Positions 1-8,009 of a DNA stretch of 64,000 nt are shown here, piece after piece; position 1 is the stretch's first letter, and every line of letters starts with the position of its first letter. The position numbers and the translations under genes were made by a program. Source of the stretch: a virus; the IMG/VR virus record IMGVR_UViG_3300010373_000040, positions 21,240 through 85,239 of that record; one strand, 5' to 3'. The notes below the pieces were generated by a model that saw only the letters and a list, made by a program, of their open reading frames with translations, was not told the DNA's origin and searched no databases.

Positions 1-98
1 TAAAATCTAATATCTTCAGGATTTAGAGCATCTGCTAATCTTTCATTAGCATCTTTGATAAACATTTTATAGGTATAATGTCCTCTCTTATCTGTCAT
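1..98 (-). CDS. Hypothetical protein, N-terminal fragment (runs off left edge)
   Basis: An ATG at 98 opens a frame with no stop down to position 1. The visible 32 residues begin MTDKRGHYTYKMFIKDANER and continue past the edge. The start overlaps the end of the upstream gene by 11 nt, as is common in this operon. Too little is visible to name a function. Confidence 0.55.
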   Translation of the reverse strand, partial: MTDKRGHYTYKMFIKDANERLADALNPEDIRF

Positions 99-606
99 AA
101 CTTGTCCAAGTATTATGATTGAATTTATGAATTTTATCATCTTTAAATGCTAGATCACCATTGATTGGCTTATTAGTACTTAATCTAAATAGGTCATTTC
201 CGTCAATTTCAGATGCTTTTACTAAACGTCTATAAGCTTCTAGTTTTACACCTACACATAGATTGAAATAGATAAAAGTATCTTTAATTTCCATTATTTC
301 TGCTATTGTATCTTCATCATGATCTAAGTATCTCAAAGCTTCTGGTAATGTTGTACTACTTCTTAATACTTTGTTAAGTTTCTTCTCTTCAGATTTTAAC
401 CATGTTTGTACATCACATTTAATATCAGTAGTGATACCCATTACCCCTTTGCATCTATTACATGTCTTATAAATAAAACCTTTCTTAGACTTCTGTAGTC
501 TCTTCCAATAAGATTCTTCAGGATGAATGTTGTTACATGATGGACAAACAGCATCTGTGTTACAGACAGTAACCATAGCTCCTCCAATAATCTCTAGTCT
601 ACTCAT
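88..606 (-). CDS. Zinc-ribbon protein of unknown function
   Basis: This 172-aa protein has two Cys pairs near its N-terminus (CPSC at about 21-24 and CNRC at about 49-52), a likely treble-clef or zinc-ribbon site. The rest is a mixed helical region with no family I recognise. The ATG at 606 follows an A-rich leader (TTTAACTATG) like other genes here. A second ATG ten codons in is possible. It lies downstream of the polymerase block and overlaps the next gene. Zinc-binding is inferred from the Cys spacing only. Confidence 0.75.
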   Translation of the reverse strand: MSRLEIIGGAMVTVCNTDAVCPSCNNIHPEESYWKRLQKSKKGFIYKTCNRCKGVMGITTDIKCDVQTWLKSEEKKLNKVLRSSTTLPEALRYLDHDEDTIAEIMEIKDTFIYFNLCVGVKLEAYRRLVKASEIDGNDLFRLSTNKPINGDLAFKDDKIHKFNHNTWTSYDR

Positions 607-626
607 AGTTAAACTTTAAAATGAAA

Positions 627-649
627 GGAGGGAGATTTCTCTCCACTCC
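627..649 (-). terminator. Hairpin terminator between small genes
   Basis: The arms GGAG-GGAGA and TCTCC-a-CTCC pair around a TTTC loop, with one bulged A. On the - strand the hairpin is followed by the T-rich run TTTCATTTT. It sits after the stop at 675 and just before the ATG at 606, so it may terminate or attenuate the polymerase transcript. Confidence 0.45.
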
Positions 650-674
650 CACTGTTCACCTCTAAACAGCAATG

Positions 675-938
675 TTATAGTAATTTATTCTTAAATTCCT
701 CTAGAGAAGTCTTCTCAAAAATGGTCTTTAAAAATGCAATTTTATCTCTAGATTCCCAAGAGTCTGATGATAATACTTCTTCATAAATAGGGTCCTTAAT
801 AGGTACAATATTTAAATCAGGATTATCTTCAATAGCTTGTACTATTTTGAAAGCTTCGTCATTATCACAAAATTCAATAAAGTCTAGCACATCCTCTAGC
901 TCTATTTCTACACTTTTATCTTTACTTACGCTTGACAT
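675..938 (-). CDS. Small acidic protein of unknown function
   Basis: This 87-aa protein is strongly acidic (for example EIELEDVLDFIEFCDNDEAF). It has no Cys cluster, signal peptide or membrane segment. It starts 1 nt after the end of the DNA polymerase gene, so it is surely co-transcribed with it. An acidic partner near replication genes could be a DNA mimic or a polymerase accessory factor, but nothing in the sequence proves this. Confidence 0.7.
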   Translation of the reverse strand: MSSVSKDKSVEIELEDVLDFIEFCDNDEAFKIVQAIEDNPDLNIVPIKDPIYEEVLSSDSWESRDKIAFLKTIFEKTSLEEFKNKLL

Positions 939-939
939 A

Positions 940-2859
940 TTAAAACAGGTTTAATTGTTCTTTTTCAATTCCCCTCATAATCTCTCTCGCTTCATGTACA
1001 TAATATTCGTAATTTATCCTGTAGTCACTCATAGACTTCTCCACATAATCATTAAATATAATCACTCCAGAATCCTTTAAAAGATGCTCCATAGTCTTTC
1101 CATCTCCAGACTTATACAGATACCCAGCTTCTAATCCTTTAGCAGCATAGAACCTGTTAGTCTTGTTCAGGACCTTACCATTGTGATAAGCTTTGAAGGG
1201 CTTTTTGGTCTTCTTTGAAACTCCCATTCTCTCTGACATGCAGAAATCATAGATATTTTTATGATTTAAGATATAGTCTTCCAGTTTGGTTCCTTTAATA
1301 AAGTACTCAAAGAGGGCTTGTTTAACTACAGGGTATTTATATCCTTTAAGGAGAGACAGCTCTTTTTCAAAGAATCCTTTCCTTTTGACTACCAACTCTC
1401 CCTTATATAGCTTGTTTACGCCCTTCTTATCACACTTTACACTTAGATAGGAGTTAATATCTCTCCTGATCATCTTGCTGTAGAACTCCTCATCTAAAGT
1501 CATTCTGGAGTCTATTTCCCATTGTTTACAAATAGAATCAAAGAGCTCCTGCTGATCTTCTGGATAAAATACTTCCACAGAATCTGTGTTCATGCTAATA
1601 GGTGTAAATCCAGCCATTATAAATCTCTCCATCAGCATAGAAAGAAGTAACTGACCATTTATAGTCACCTGATAGAACTCTCTAACCCCGTATACAGGAG
1701 AGTATATGGAGTTTAATTGACCAAATACAGCATTGAGTGAAAGTTTATTTAATTCTGCAGTAAACTCATCTCCTTGCATCTTAGCTTTAATCCTTTGATC
1801 TCTTTTGTTAGAATAGATTTTATTCCATTCAGCTTTCAGATGTGGAGGACATAGTTCATATTTATCTATGATGCTTGGGTAAAATGAATTTACGTCTTTA
1901 CTAACAAACTTCCAGCCTTTTGGAGGTACTATCACTTCAGCAACTCCTCTGTCCGCATGAGCCCCTCCTAATCCATACTTACAAACTAGACCTTTAGGAT
2001 GTATAAGCTTATATACAAATCTATCCTTTTTAGGCATCTTCATAATCCTCTCAAATGTCATAGTGTTATAAGCATCTAAAACATTTTGAAATTCTTTAGT
2101 TTGGAACTTTATATTAGGGAAAATACACTCTGAAAGAGTCAAGTTTCCTAGATAGGTGTATTTAAGCTTTTCAGGCAGTTTCTTAGCAGGTTTCCTATTG
2201 TTGTATAGGAACCTTTCTTTAAACTCCTTATGTCCTGTAACCTTAGTATACTCCTGCATCAATAGTGCCACTCCAATATTAACACCATCCATACTTCTAG
2301 TATCTATAGAGGTAATTTCATTAATCTTCTCTCTATTCTCAAAATCCTTCTTCTTTAGCTTACAGACATGCTTCAATGATTCAACATCATTAATACAATA
2401 TTCTATACACTTGTCAAAGTCTTCTAAGGGTAGAGGTGCATCCCAATCTACTTCAAACTCCTGTACCTTGTGCCATTGTGTAATGACCTGTAGATGCTTC
2501 AATGACACTCTAAGAGCAGATGAAGCAAGCATAGTCATTACATCAATGGAATCAAAGGTTTTACCATACTTCCAAGGTTTATAGTATTCATAGTCCTTGT
2601 CTATAACAGCTTTTGATAAAAGGTACAATTGTTCATTAGTAGCATCAGGATTCTTTAAGAGATAATTTAGAATGATGTCATCATAGCCTGACCCATTATA
2701 GTTCACAAGAACATAGTTAGCAGCTATAGTTTGAATCATCTTTATATCATTTCTTCTCTCACTGATTTCACAAACTATAGTTTTGTCAGAATCCATATCT
2801 TGGAATACCTTACAGAAGAAGTTTGGGAGCACCTCAGAATCTTCTACTACTTTTTTCAT
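940..2859 (-). CDS. Family B DNA polymerase with 3'-5' exonuclease
   Basis: This 639-aa protein is a compact replicative DNA polymerase. The exonuclease part shows D7-x-E9 (motif I), N53-YNGSGYD-D60 (motif II) and Y154-CIN-D158 (motif III), so proofreading should be active. The polymerase part has motif A D322VNSFYPSII, motif B K372LSLNAVFG and motif C NTD426S. Only about 45 residues separate motifs A and B, so there is no large TPR1-type insertion as in classic protein-primed enzymes. The start codon overlaps the preceding stop by 1 nt (TAATG). It anchors the leftward replication operon. Some crAss-like groups use family B and others family A polymerases. Confidence 0.95.
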   Translation of the reverse strand: MKKVVEDSEVLPNFFCKVFQDMDSDKTIVCEISERRNDIKMIQTIAANYVLVNYNGSGYDDIILNYLLKNPDATNEQLYLLSKAVIDKDYEYYKPWKYGKTFDSIDVMTMLASSALRVSLKHLQVITQWHKVQEFEVDWDAPLPLEDFDKCIEYCINDVESLKHVCKLKKKDFENREKINEITSIDTRSMDGVNIGVALLMQEYTKVTGHKEFKERFLYNNRKPAKKLPEKLKYTYLGNLTLSECIFPNIKFQTKEFQNVLDAYNTMTFERIMKMPKKDRFVYKLIHPKGLVCKYGLGGAHADRGVAEVIVPPKGWKFVSKDVNSFYPSIIDKYELCPPHLKAEWNKIYSNKRDQRIKAKMQGDEFTAELNKLSLNAVFGQLNSIYSPVYGVREFYQVTINGQLLLSMLMERFIMAGFTPISMNTDSVEVFYPEDQQELFDSICKQWEIDSRMTLDEEFYSKMIRRDINSYLSVKCDKKGVNKLYKGELVVKRKGFFEKELSLLKGYKYPVVKQALFEYFIKGTKLEDYILNHKNIYDFCMSERMGVSKKTKKPFKAYHNGKVLNKTNRFYAAKGLEAGYLYKSGDGKTMEHLLKDSGVIIFNDYVEKSMSDYRINYEYYVHEAREIMRGIEKEQLNLF

Positions 2860-3713
2860 TAGTTATTTCTTTCATTAACTACTAGCTCATCTGAAGCTTC
2901 ATCACCCCATTTAGATACTACTAAATATCCTCCAGCCACAGGTTGTAATACAATAGGATCTGGAATATCTTTTAAACGATAACCATCTAATTGCATTTTA
3001 GTTGTATCCATATCTTTAATAGGAGCACAGATTTTTAGACCTTGTTGTACTAAATTATAATGAAATTCTCCTCTTCTGTTATCATCAGGATAACCATAAA
3101 ATCTGAAAAATCCTCTGTTTTTATACTCACTTACTCCCATTTGAAAAGCTTTCTTTTTTGTTTTCTTATGAAAGAAGTGGTAATAACCTCCTTCTATTTT
3201 AATTTCATATTCTTCAGCATCAAATATAAGTTTTTTATCATCACCAATTCCTCCCGTTCCAATCCAAATATTAAATTTATACTTTTCTTTAAATTTAGAA
3301 ATTTCTTTTAAGTTTTCTTTAGGAACAAATCCTTTGTATAAAGATACATCGCCACACACAAGACTGTATTTCTTACAAATCTCGCCAACCATATCTTCAG
3401 TAATGAATTTATTATTGGGATATTTAAAAGAATATTCGTGTATAAGCTTTGCAGTTTGTTCAGCTAAAACTTTTTTGGTTTTGACCTCTTCTACTGCTTT
3501 AGCTTGAGGTGTTTGAGTAAAACCAAGACTAGCTAACAATTCTCCTTTTGCTAAATCTTTGGTTTTACAATCTTCTAAAACAGCTAAAGCTTCTTTTAAG
3601 AGAGTTTCTCCAGCTATATTAAATTCATTATGGATTTGCTCAATTTCAGGAGCATATTTAGATGCGGAAACTAATTTAATTTCATCATTTTTCTTGAATA
3701 GTTTTTCAAACAT
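2859..3713 (-). CDS. Conserved phage hypothetical protein
   Basis: This 284-aa protein has a helical, charged N-terminal half and a beta-rich C-terminal half. It ends with a segment (DPIVLQPVAGGYLVVSKWG, then a short Asn-rich tail) that resembles hypothetical proteins common in Bacteroidota phages. I cannot assign an activity. Its stop overlaps the polymerase start, implying translational coupling. The leader before the ATG (AAACCCTAATATTATG) matches the recurring leader motif described in the findings. Confidence 0.8.
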   Translation of the reverse strand: MFEKLFKKNDEIKLVSASKYAPEIEQIHNEFNIAGETLLKEALAVLEDCKTKDLAKGELLASLGFTQTPQAKAVEEVKTKKVLAEQTAKLIHEYSFKYPNNKFITEDMVGEICKKYSLVCGDVSLYKGFVPKENLKEISKFKEKYKFNIWIGTGGIGDDKKLIFDAEEYEIKIEGGYYHFFHKKTKKKAFQMGVSEYKNRGFFRFYGYPDDNRRGEFHYNLVQQGLKICAPIKDMDTTKMQLDGYRLKDIPDPIVLQPVAGGYLVVSKWGDEASDELVVNERNN

Positions 3714-3744
3714 AATATTAGGGTTTAGGTGTGTTTACTATTTG

Positions 3745-3996
3745 TTATTCTCCATAACTCTCCCATTTCTGGGTTTTAATTTCATCTGATATTTCACCAG
3801 CATTATGATTATTCTCAATCCATGTATAGATAGCTGAGAGATCACGCACAGTAGCTGTAGACTCAATTGGAATATCACCATTGATAGTATTGATCCAAAT
3901 ATCTAATTCTCCATTAACTACAGATAGATCATAATCTACCAAGTATTCATCATCCTCTGTTCCAAGAATGGTATTTACAAAATTAAGCTTGCTCAT
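3745..3996 (-). CDS. Small acidic hypothetical protein
   Basis: This 83-aa acidic protein (MSKLNFVNTILGTEDDEYLV...) has no Cys, membrane or signal features. It lies in the co-directional chain between the 65-aa gene and the 284-aa gene, 3 nt after the former ends. The function is unknown. Confidence 0.7.
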   Translation of the reverse strand: MSKLNFVNTILGTEDDEYLVDYDLSVVNGELDIWINTINGDIPIESTATVRDLSAIYTWIENNHNAGEISDEIKTQKWESYGE

Positions 3997-3999
3997 AGT

Positions 4000-4197
4000 T
4001 TATTGTTTAGATAGATTTTCTAGAACTTCTTTAGCAGTTTTAAATATTGCTTGCCTCTCCTCTTCAGTTAAAGAAAGCCCTTTTAGATAAGTGTGAATAT
4101 CATGAATCTTATCTACTACTGAGGACTCATAGTATCCAAATAAACCATGTTTCATTTCAGCCTCCTCATCTCTATCAAAATTGATTATTATTCCCAT
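4000..4197 (-). CDS. Small hypothetical protein
   Basis: This is a 65-aa protein with a helical, acidic C-terminal half (EEERQAIFKTAKEVLENLSK). It begins 1 nt after the stop of the 50-aa gene upstream, so it is part of the same operon. I do not recognise a family. Confidence 0.7.
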   Translation of the reverse strand: MGIIINFDRDEEAEMKHGLFGYYESSVVDKIHDIHTYLKGLSLTEEERQAIFKTAKEVLENLSKQ

Positions 4198-4198
4198 A

Positions 4199-4351
4199 TT
4201 AGTAAAAGATTATTTTATGTTGAACTCCTTTTTTATCTACAGCATATCCAGCATTGAAATTCTGTTTATACTTGCAAAGTTGAGCAGGATGTTGTCCTAC
4301 TGCTACTTTAATTTGATCTTTGGTTCCTTTGAAAGTGCTGTATAGGCTCAT
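4199..4351 (-). CDS. 50-aa hypothetical protein
   Basis: This 50-codon frame begins MSLYSTFKGTKDQ and ends KKGVQHKIIFY. It fills an otherwise empty gap exactly. Its ATG overlaps the upstream stop as ATGA, and its stop lies 1 nt before the next ATG. That packing is the main evidence that it is real. The protein is basic and has no recognised domain. Confidence 0.65.
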   Translation of the reverse strand: MSLYSTFKGTKDQIKVAVGQHPAQLCKYKQNFNAGYAVDKKGVQHKIIFY

Positions 4352-4755
4352 ATTCCTAGCTGAGACATGAGCTTTTTAAGCTCTGATTTATTTTTGATTC
4401 TACCCATGAAGACAGTATTGTTATTAGGAGATACTATTGAGCTAATCTCACCATGATTTAATTCAAAGTAGTCTCTTACTATAAACTTATCTGATTTCGG
4501 AGGATAATAAAGATACCTAGTATCAAATCCTGATATTTCATCTCCTATCCATCCTAAACTTTCAATACACTCTCTGGATAGATATTTAACTCTGAACATT
4601 TCAGGATTATCTCTCAGGTTTTCAAATACTCTCTCAATTCTATTATTGTCTAGAACAAAAGGTTTCCATGTAGTGCCTCCAGTTAGGAATTGAAATTCAA
4701 AGCCTAGATGGAACTCCTCTGAAGTTGGCGTGTAATACTTTTCTTTAATATTCAT
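4348..4755 (-). CDS. Hypothetical protein
   Basis: This 135-aa protein begins MNIKEKYYTPTSEEFHLGFE. It has the look of small Bacteroidota phage and prophage proteins that begin EFHVGFEFE, but no function is known to me. It overlaps the RusA-like gene by 11 nt and the downstream 50-aa gene by 4 nt (ATGA), so it is within the recombination operon. Confidence 0.75.
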   Translation of the reverse strand: MNIKEKYYTPTSEEFHLGFEFQFLTGGTTWKPFVLDNNRIERVFENLRDNPEMFRVKYLSRECIESLGWIGDEISGFDTRYLYYPPKSDKFIVRDYFELNHGEISSIVSPNNNTVFMGRIKNKSELKKLMSQLGI

Positions 4756-5134
4756 AAGTTACATTTTTAAGAACTGTTATTTGAACGCCACAATTTTCCC
4801 TACTAACTTCATATCCTAAGAAATGAGGCTTGACATAAGTCATACAATCATCAGGAAGCCAACCATGCTCCTGCATTAGATCTAGTGGTGCTTGGCAAAT
4901 GTTAACATAGTCGAACTTCCTCTTATCTTTTCTGATAAAATAAAACCCAATGTGATACGGAGGATCTAAACCTTCAAGCATCTTTAGGAATTTCTCTCTG
5001 TTAATATTCCAGAGTAGAAAAGTATTTTTCTTATAGTCTAATGTAAGTTTAGATGATATAAGTCTCTTACCAACAATCCGTTTTGAGTTTTTTTGTGATG
5101 GAGTTGAAAGAGGGATAAAGATACTATTCTGCAT
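4745..5134 (-). CDS. rusA-like: RusA-like Holliday junction resolvase
   Basis: RusA-family enzymes are small dimeric nucleases that cut four-way DNA junctions. This 129-aa protein has the family layout: an N-terminal IPLSTPSQKNSKR strand-turn, then KRKFDYVN (D75), LDLM (D85) and GWLPDD (D95/D96), with a C-terminal GVQITVL strand. The spacing of the acidic residues fits the metal site. The frame extends upstream to a TTG, but the ATG at 5134 gives the usual RusA N-terminus, so I chose it. Junction resolution would fit a phage with recombination-type genes (Sak4-like ATPase, SSB). Confidence 0.75.
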   Translation of the reverse strand: MQNSIFIPLSTPSQKNSKRIVGKRLISSKLTLDYKKNTFLLWNINREKFLKMLEGLDPPYHIGFYFIRKDKRKFDYVNICQAPLDLMQEHGWLPDDCMTYVKPHFLGYEVSRENCGVQITVLKNVTYEY

Positions 5135-5227
5135 AATAAGGCATGTAATAATAGTGAAGAACCTCAAACCAATGAGATTTATTTCTAGTGAGAAAGTAGA
5201 TCAGAGAATGTTTCATAATTCTATACC

Positions 5228-5653
5228 TCATAATCTTCTATGTTCAAAACATTCCTGAGTTTCTAACTGACAATTTCCTGGAATAAAAGAAACAGGTTTA
5301 TTGAACTTACTGCAATCACCATAGCTTATAAGACAAGATTTGTCAAATTCAAAATGATAATTGTTAGCTATTCTCAACAGAGATATTCTACTCTTCTCTT
5401 CAGGATGATTTAAAGCATCATCTATTAGTTTAGCTTTAGTCTCACCAAAAGAAATCATCTGTAACCACCTATTCCATTCTTTCCACACATCAAAGTTAGC
5501 TAGATCTCTAACCATGTGCTTACAGTTAGTGCAGTTACAATCTAATAACTCCAACTCTATGCAAGGTTTGAATGTTACATCAATCTTAGGTCTTTCAGTA
5601 TCACTGATCTCCCAATATCTTTTGTAATATTCTTTTTGAGTTTCTTCTCTCAT
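5228..5653 (-). CDS. Cys-rich metal-binding phage protein
   Basis: This 141-aa protein has many Cys residues: CIELELLDCNCTNC near 32-44, then GDCSKF, GNCQLETQEC and a final FEHRR. The block GDCSKFNKPVSFIPGNCQ looks conserved in phage hypothetical proteins. It probably binds one or two zinc ions. Its ATG lies 4 nt inside the upstream gene (ATGA). The stretch 5135-5227 downstream holds no gene I can support and may be an untranslated leader for the RusA-like gene. Confidence 0.75.
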   Translation of the reverse strand: MREETQKEYYKRYWEISDTERPKIDVTFKPCIELELLDCNCTNCKHMVRDLANFDVWKEWNRWLQMISFGETKAKLIDDALNHPEEKSRISLLRIANNYHFEFDKSCLISYGDCSKFNKPVSFIPGNCQLETQECFEHRRL

Positions 5654-5865
5654 TTCTTAGTCTTAATATAAACAATGGCATTATTGATTTCCTCTAGCTG
5701 AATCCTAAGATCATCTTTAATCTTACAAGCCATCTCAAACCCACTTTCAATCTCTATCTTAACTTTCTCTAGAGGTTCTAATAAATGAGAGCCATCTACT
5801 TTTTCTGATATTACAAAGTTGTTAAACTCTTGTTTCCAATTTTTCCGTAGTTCCATATTATTCAA
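5650..5865 (-). CDS. Small helical hypothetical protein
   Basis: This is a 71-aa, largely helical protein (MNNMELRKNWKQEFNNFVIS...) with heptad-like Leu/Ile spacing suggestive of a short coiled coil. It overlaps both neighbours by 4-8 nt, so translation is probably coupled. The function is unknown. Confidence 0.7.
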   Translation of the reverse strand: MNNMELRKNWKQEFNNFVISEKVDGSHLLEPLEKVKIEIESGFEMACKIKDDLRIQLEEINNAIVYIKTKK

Positions 5866-6307
5866 TAGTTAATTCTTCTTTAGTCAAAGCATAATATAAA
5901 TTCTGTAACTCATGGACATATCTATAATTACTAGGAATATAAATAGTGTCATAATCCATAGCCACATTCATCATATACTCATCTCCAGTAAATAATAAAG
6001 CAGTACCGTTTTCTAGAGTTATTCTTAAAGCTCCTCCATCAAAGTCTTTTGTGTAGAAGTCATAAGGCTCATTGAAAGTGTAAACTTTTGGTTTATACTT
6101 CACAAACCCAAACTTAGTTAACCATTCTTCTGTAATAACAATAGGTATCACAAGTTCCAAATCCATTGTACATTCTCCTAATCCATACCAATCTCTAGCA
6201 TCCCATTGAAAATCAAAACAATCTTCAATATTCTTATCACTTCTATAAGACCAGCCTATATTATGATGGAACCAGTTACCAATTCTTATTTCTTTTTCAT
6301 CAATCAT
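5858..6307 (-). CDS. Conserved Bacteroidota phage/prophage protein
   Basis: This 149-aa protein begins MIDEKEIRIGNWF and ends YRYVHELQNLYYALTKEELT. That pair of end motifs, with ITEEWLTKFGF in the middle, is typical of a widespread hypothetical family of Bacteroidota phages and prophages. I know of no assigned activity. It is coupled to the primase gene by a 4-nt ATGA overlap. Confidence 0.8.
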   Translation of the reverse strand: MIDEKEIRIGNWFHHNIGWSYRSDKNIEDCFDFQWDARDWYGLGECTMDLELVIPIVITEEWLTKFGFVKYKPKVYTFNEPYDFYTKDFDGGALRITLENGTALLFTGDEYMMNVAMDYDTIYIPSNYRYVHELQNLYYALTKEELTIE

Positions 6308-7275
6308 AATCCTAATTGTTCTAATATTTTCATTGATTCTTCAGGTCCATACAGGTAAGCAAAATCTGAGAGATCCTTACATTCAGTATTTAAAGGCATA
6401 CTTACAAATGGTATTTGATATTGATCATAGTACTTATTCATTGTAGCTAATCCTGCAATATCACTATCTAGAAAGCTTACTATTCTTTTGAATCTACCCT
6501 TAATATTATCTACTAAAGGTTGTGATAAGTTAGTTGTTTCTGAGCATAAAGCAAAGGCATCATAACCAAATTCTCGTAGTAAACAAACATCTTTGTAAGC
6601 TTTAGAGATGATCAACAAATCTCCTGTGAAAGGTAACTGTGTCCAGCCCTGAATATCCGTAATTCTACAATTACTAATCCACTTAGCTTTTGGATTAAGT
6701 GGTTGATAGATCTTGTAATTAGAACCTATCAAATACCTTATTACAGGACTCTTATCACTATAGACTGAATAGAGCTTATCATTCAACCAAACCTCCTTAG
6801 CGGCTCTTATATTATATAATTCTAGGGTCTTCTTAGATATGCAGAAACTATTCCAATATTCATAGAAACTCTCAGGGTCCTTGTCAAATAACACCACTTC
6901 AATTTTAGCAGGTTTTGATGGCTTGTACACAAAAGACTGGATAGGAGTATTAGTTAGAGGAAAGTTATTATAGACTAATGCTACCGCCTCCTTATAATTT
7001 ATACAATTAAAATCTGATACCATTTGTATAGCATCACCTGATTTTCCAGAACTAAAGCAATGATACCTCAATCTCTCTTTAACTTGGATAAAACAAAAGC
7101 TAGGATTACTGTCTTTAGTATAAGGGGATTTGTATTTTTTCCTTAACTCAGGATAATAACCCAGTATTCTAAAGTAAATATCCAAATCTGATATATAATC
7201 ATATATGGAGCCATTGGGGTACTTACTATTAGGATATTTATTAGTCTGCTCCTTAGCATTCTCAAAGTTTAGCAT
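6304..7275 (-). CDS. DnaG-type primase with TOPRIM domain
   Basis: This 323-aa protein should make RNA primers for the phage replisome. The N-terminal part (about 45-100) resembles the DnaG zinc-binding/catalytic entry region: SPYTKDSNPSF, then YHCFSSGKSGDAIQMV. The TOPRIM part has DLLIISKAYKDV at 219-230 and FLDSDIAG at 268-275, with metal-binding D270 and D272. The acidic residue usual in the first TOPRIM strand is replaced by Ser224. Only His72-x-Cys73 of the zinc site is evident. It lies next to SSB and near the DnaB-like helicase. Its first residues (MLNFENAKEQ) resemble those of the SSB. Confidence 0.82.
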   Translation of the reverse strand: MLNFENAKEQTNKYPNSKYPNGSIYDYISDLDIYFRILGYYPELRKKYKSPYTKDSNPSFCFIQVKERLRYHCFSSGKSGDAIQMVSDFNCINYKEAVALVYNNFPLTNTPIQSFVYKPSKPAKIEVVLFDKDPESFYEYWNSFCISKKTLELYNIRAAKEVWLNDKLYSVYSDKSPVIRYLIGSNYKIYQPLNPKAKWISNCRITDIQGWTQLPFTGDLLIISKAYKDVCLLREFGYDAFALCSETTNLSQPLVDNIKGRFKRIVSFLDSDIAGLATMNKYYDQYQIPFVSMPLNTECKDLSDFAYLYGPEESMKILEQLGL

Positions 7276-7288
7276 AGGCAGAAAATAA

Positions 7289-7315
7289 AGCCCTAGAAGT
7301 AATTCTCCTAGGGCT
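7289..7315 (-). terminator. Rho-independent terminator after the SSB gene
   Basis: AGCCCTAG (7289-7296) pairs perfectly with CTAGGGCT (7308-7315). On the - strand it is followed by TTATTTTC. It lies between the SSB stop and the primase ATG, so primase expression needs read-through or its own promoter. Confidence 0.75.
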
Positions 7316-7350
7316 ATTGTTATTATAAACTATTGATAATCAACTAGTTA

Positions 7351-7986
7351 TCAGAAAGGCAAATCTGTAGTTTCATCTTCACTACTTGCAGCTTTCTCTA
7401 CAGGTCCAGAAGGAACATCTAAAGTAGCTTCTGATTTAGCGTTGTACTTAATCTGAGACTTCTCAAAAGGAACATCAGCAGGCTCACAAATTACAGAATT
7501 ATAGTAACCTGCAAGGTTAACGTGTTTCTTTGTTTTATCAGCAATGAACTTCATTCTAGTAAATCTACCTACTAAGGGCTGTAGCTTAACAGCAAGTTGT
7601 TCCATGCTAATATCACCCCAGCTTCTAATACTCTTCTCTGTAGCTTCTAAAGCAGCACTAGAAGAGATGTTTTTAAGGATGGTGAAGAATCTATTAAGTT
7701 GATCCTCATTCTGAGGAGTAAGCAAACCAATAACATTCTTAGCTCCTACGCAATCTACTCCAGCAAGCGTTTTAGTAGTCTCTACTTCAATAAGAAGTTG
7801 TTCAATAGAATAGTGTCTAGGACCTTCTTTAAGAGTCTCACCAAGTACTGAATCACCTACAGGTTGGTAAGCAATTCTTAGCACTTTTACATTATGGATA
7901 CCAGTGGTAAACTTAATGAATTTAGTGAAGTTAGAATTTTCATTAACTACGTTCTCTTGTTGTTTGGCATCTTTAAAATTCAGCAT
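7351..7986 (-). CDS. ssb: Single-stranded DNA-binding protein (SSB-like)
   Basis: This 211-aa protein is predicted to coat single-stranded DNA at the replication fork. The body is beta-rich and OB-like (IHNVKVLRIAYQPVG, then GRFTRMKFIADKTKKHVNLAGYYNSVI). The C-terminus is an acidic linker ending DETTDLPF, the classic SSB tip that recruits partner proteins. It lies between the Sak4-like ATPase and primase genes. The leader TAAACCAAATATAATATG is nearly the same as those before 19761 and 41984. Confidence 0.8.
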   Translation of the reverse strand: MLNFKDAKQQENVVNENSNFTKFIKFTTGIHNVKVLRIAYQPVGDSVLGETLKEGPRHYSIEQLLIEVETTKTLAGVDCVGAKNVIGLLTPQNEDQLNRFFTILKNISSSAALEATEKSIRSWGDISMEQLAVKLQPLVGRFTRMKFIADKTKKHVNLAGYYNSVICEPADVPFEKSQIKYNAKSEATLDVPSGPVEKAASSEDETTDLPF

Positions 7987-8009
7987 ATTATATTTGGTTT
8001 AGGATTTAC

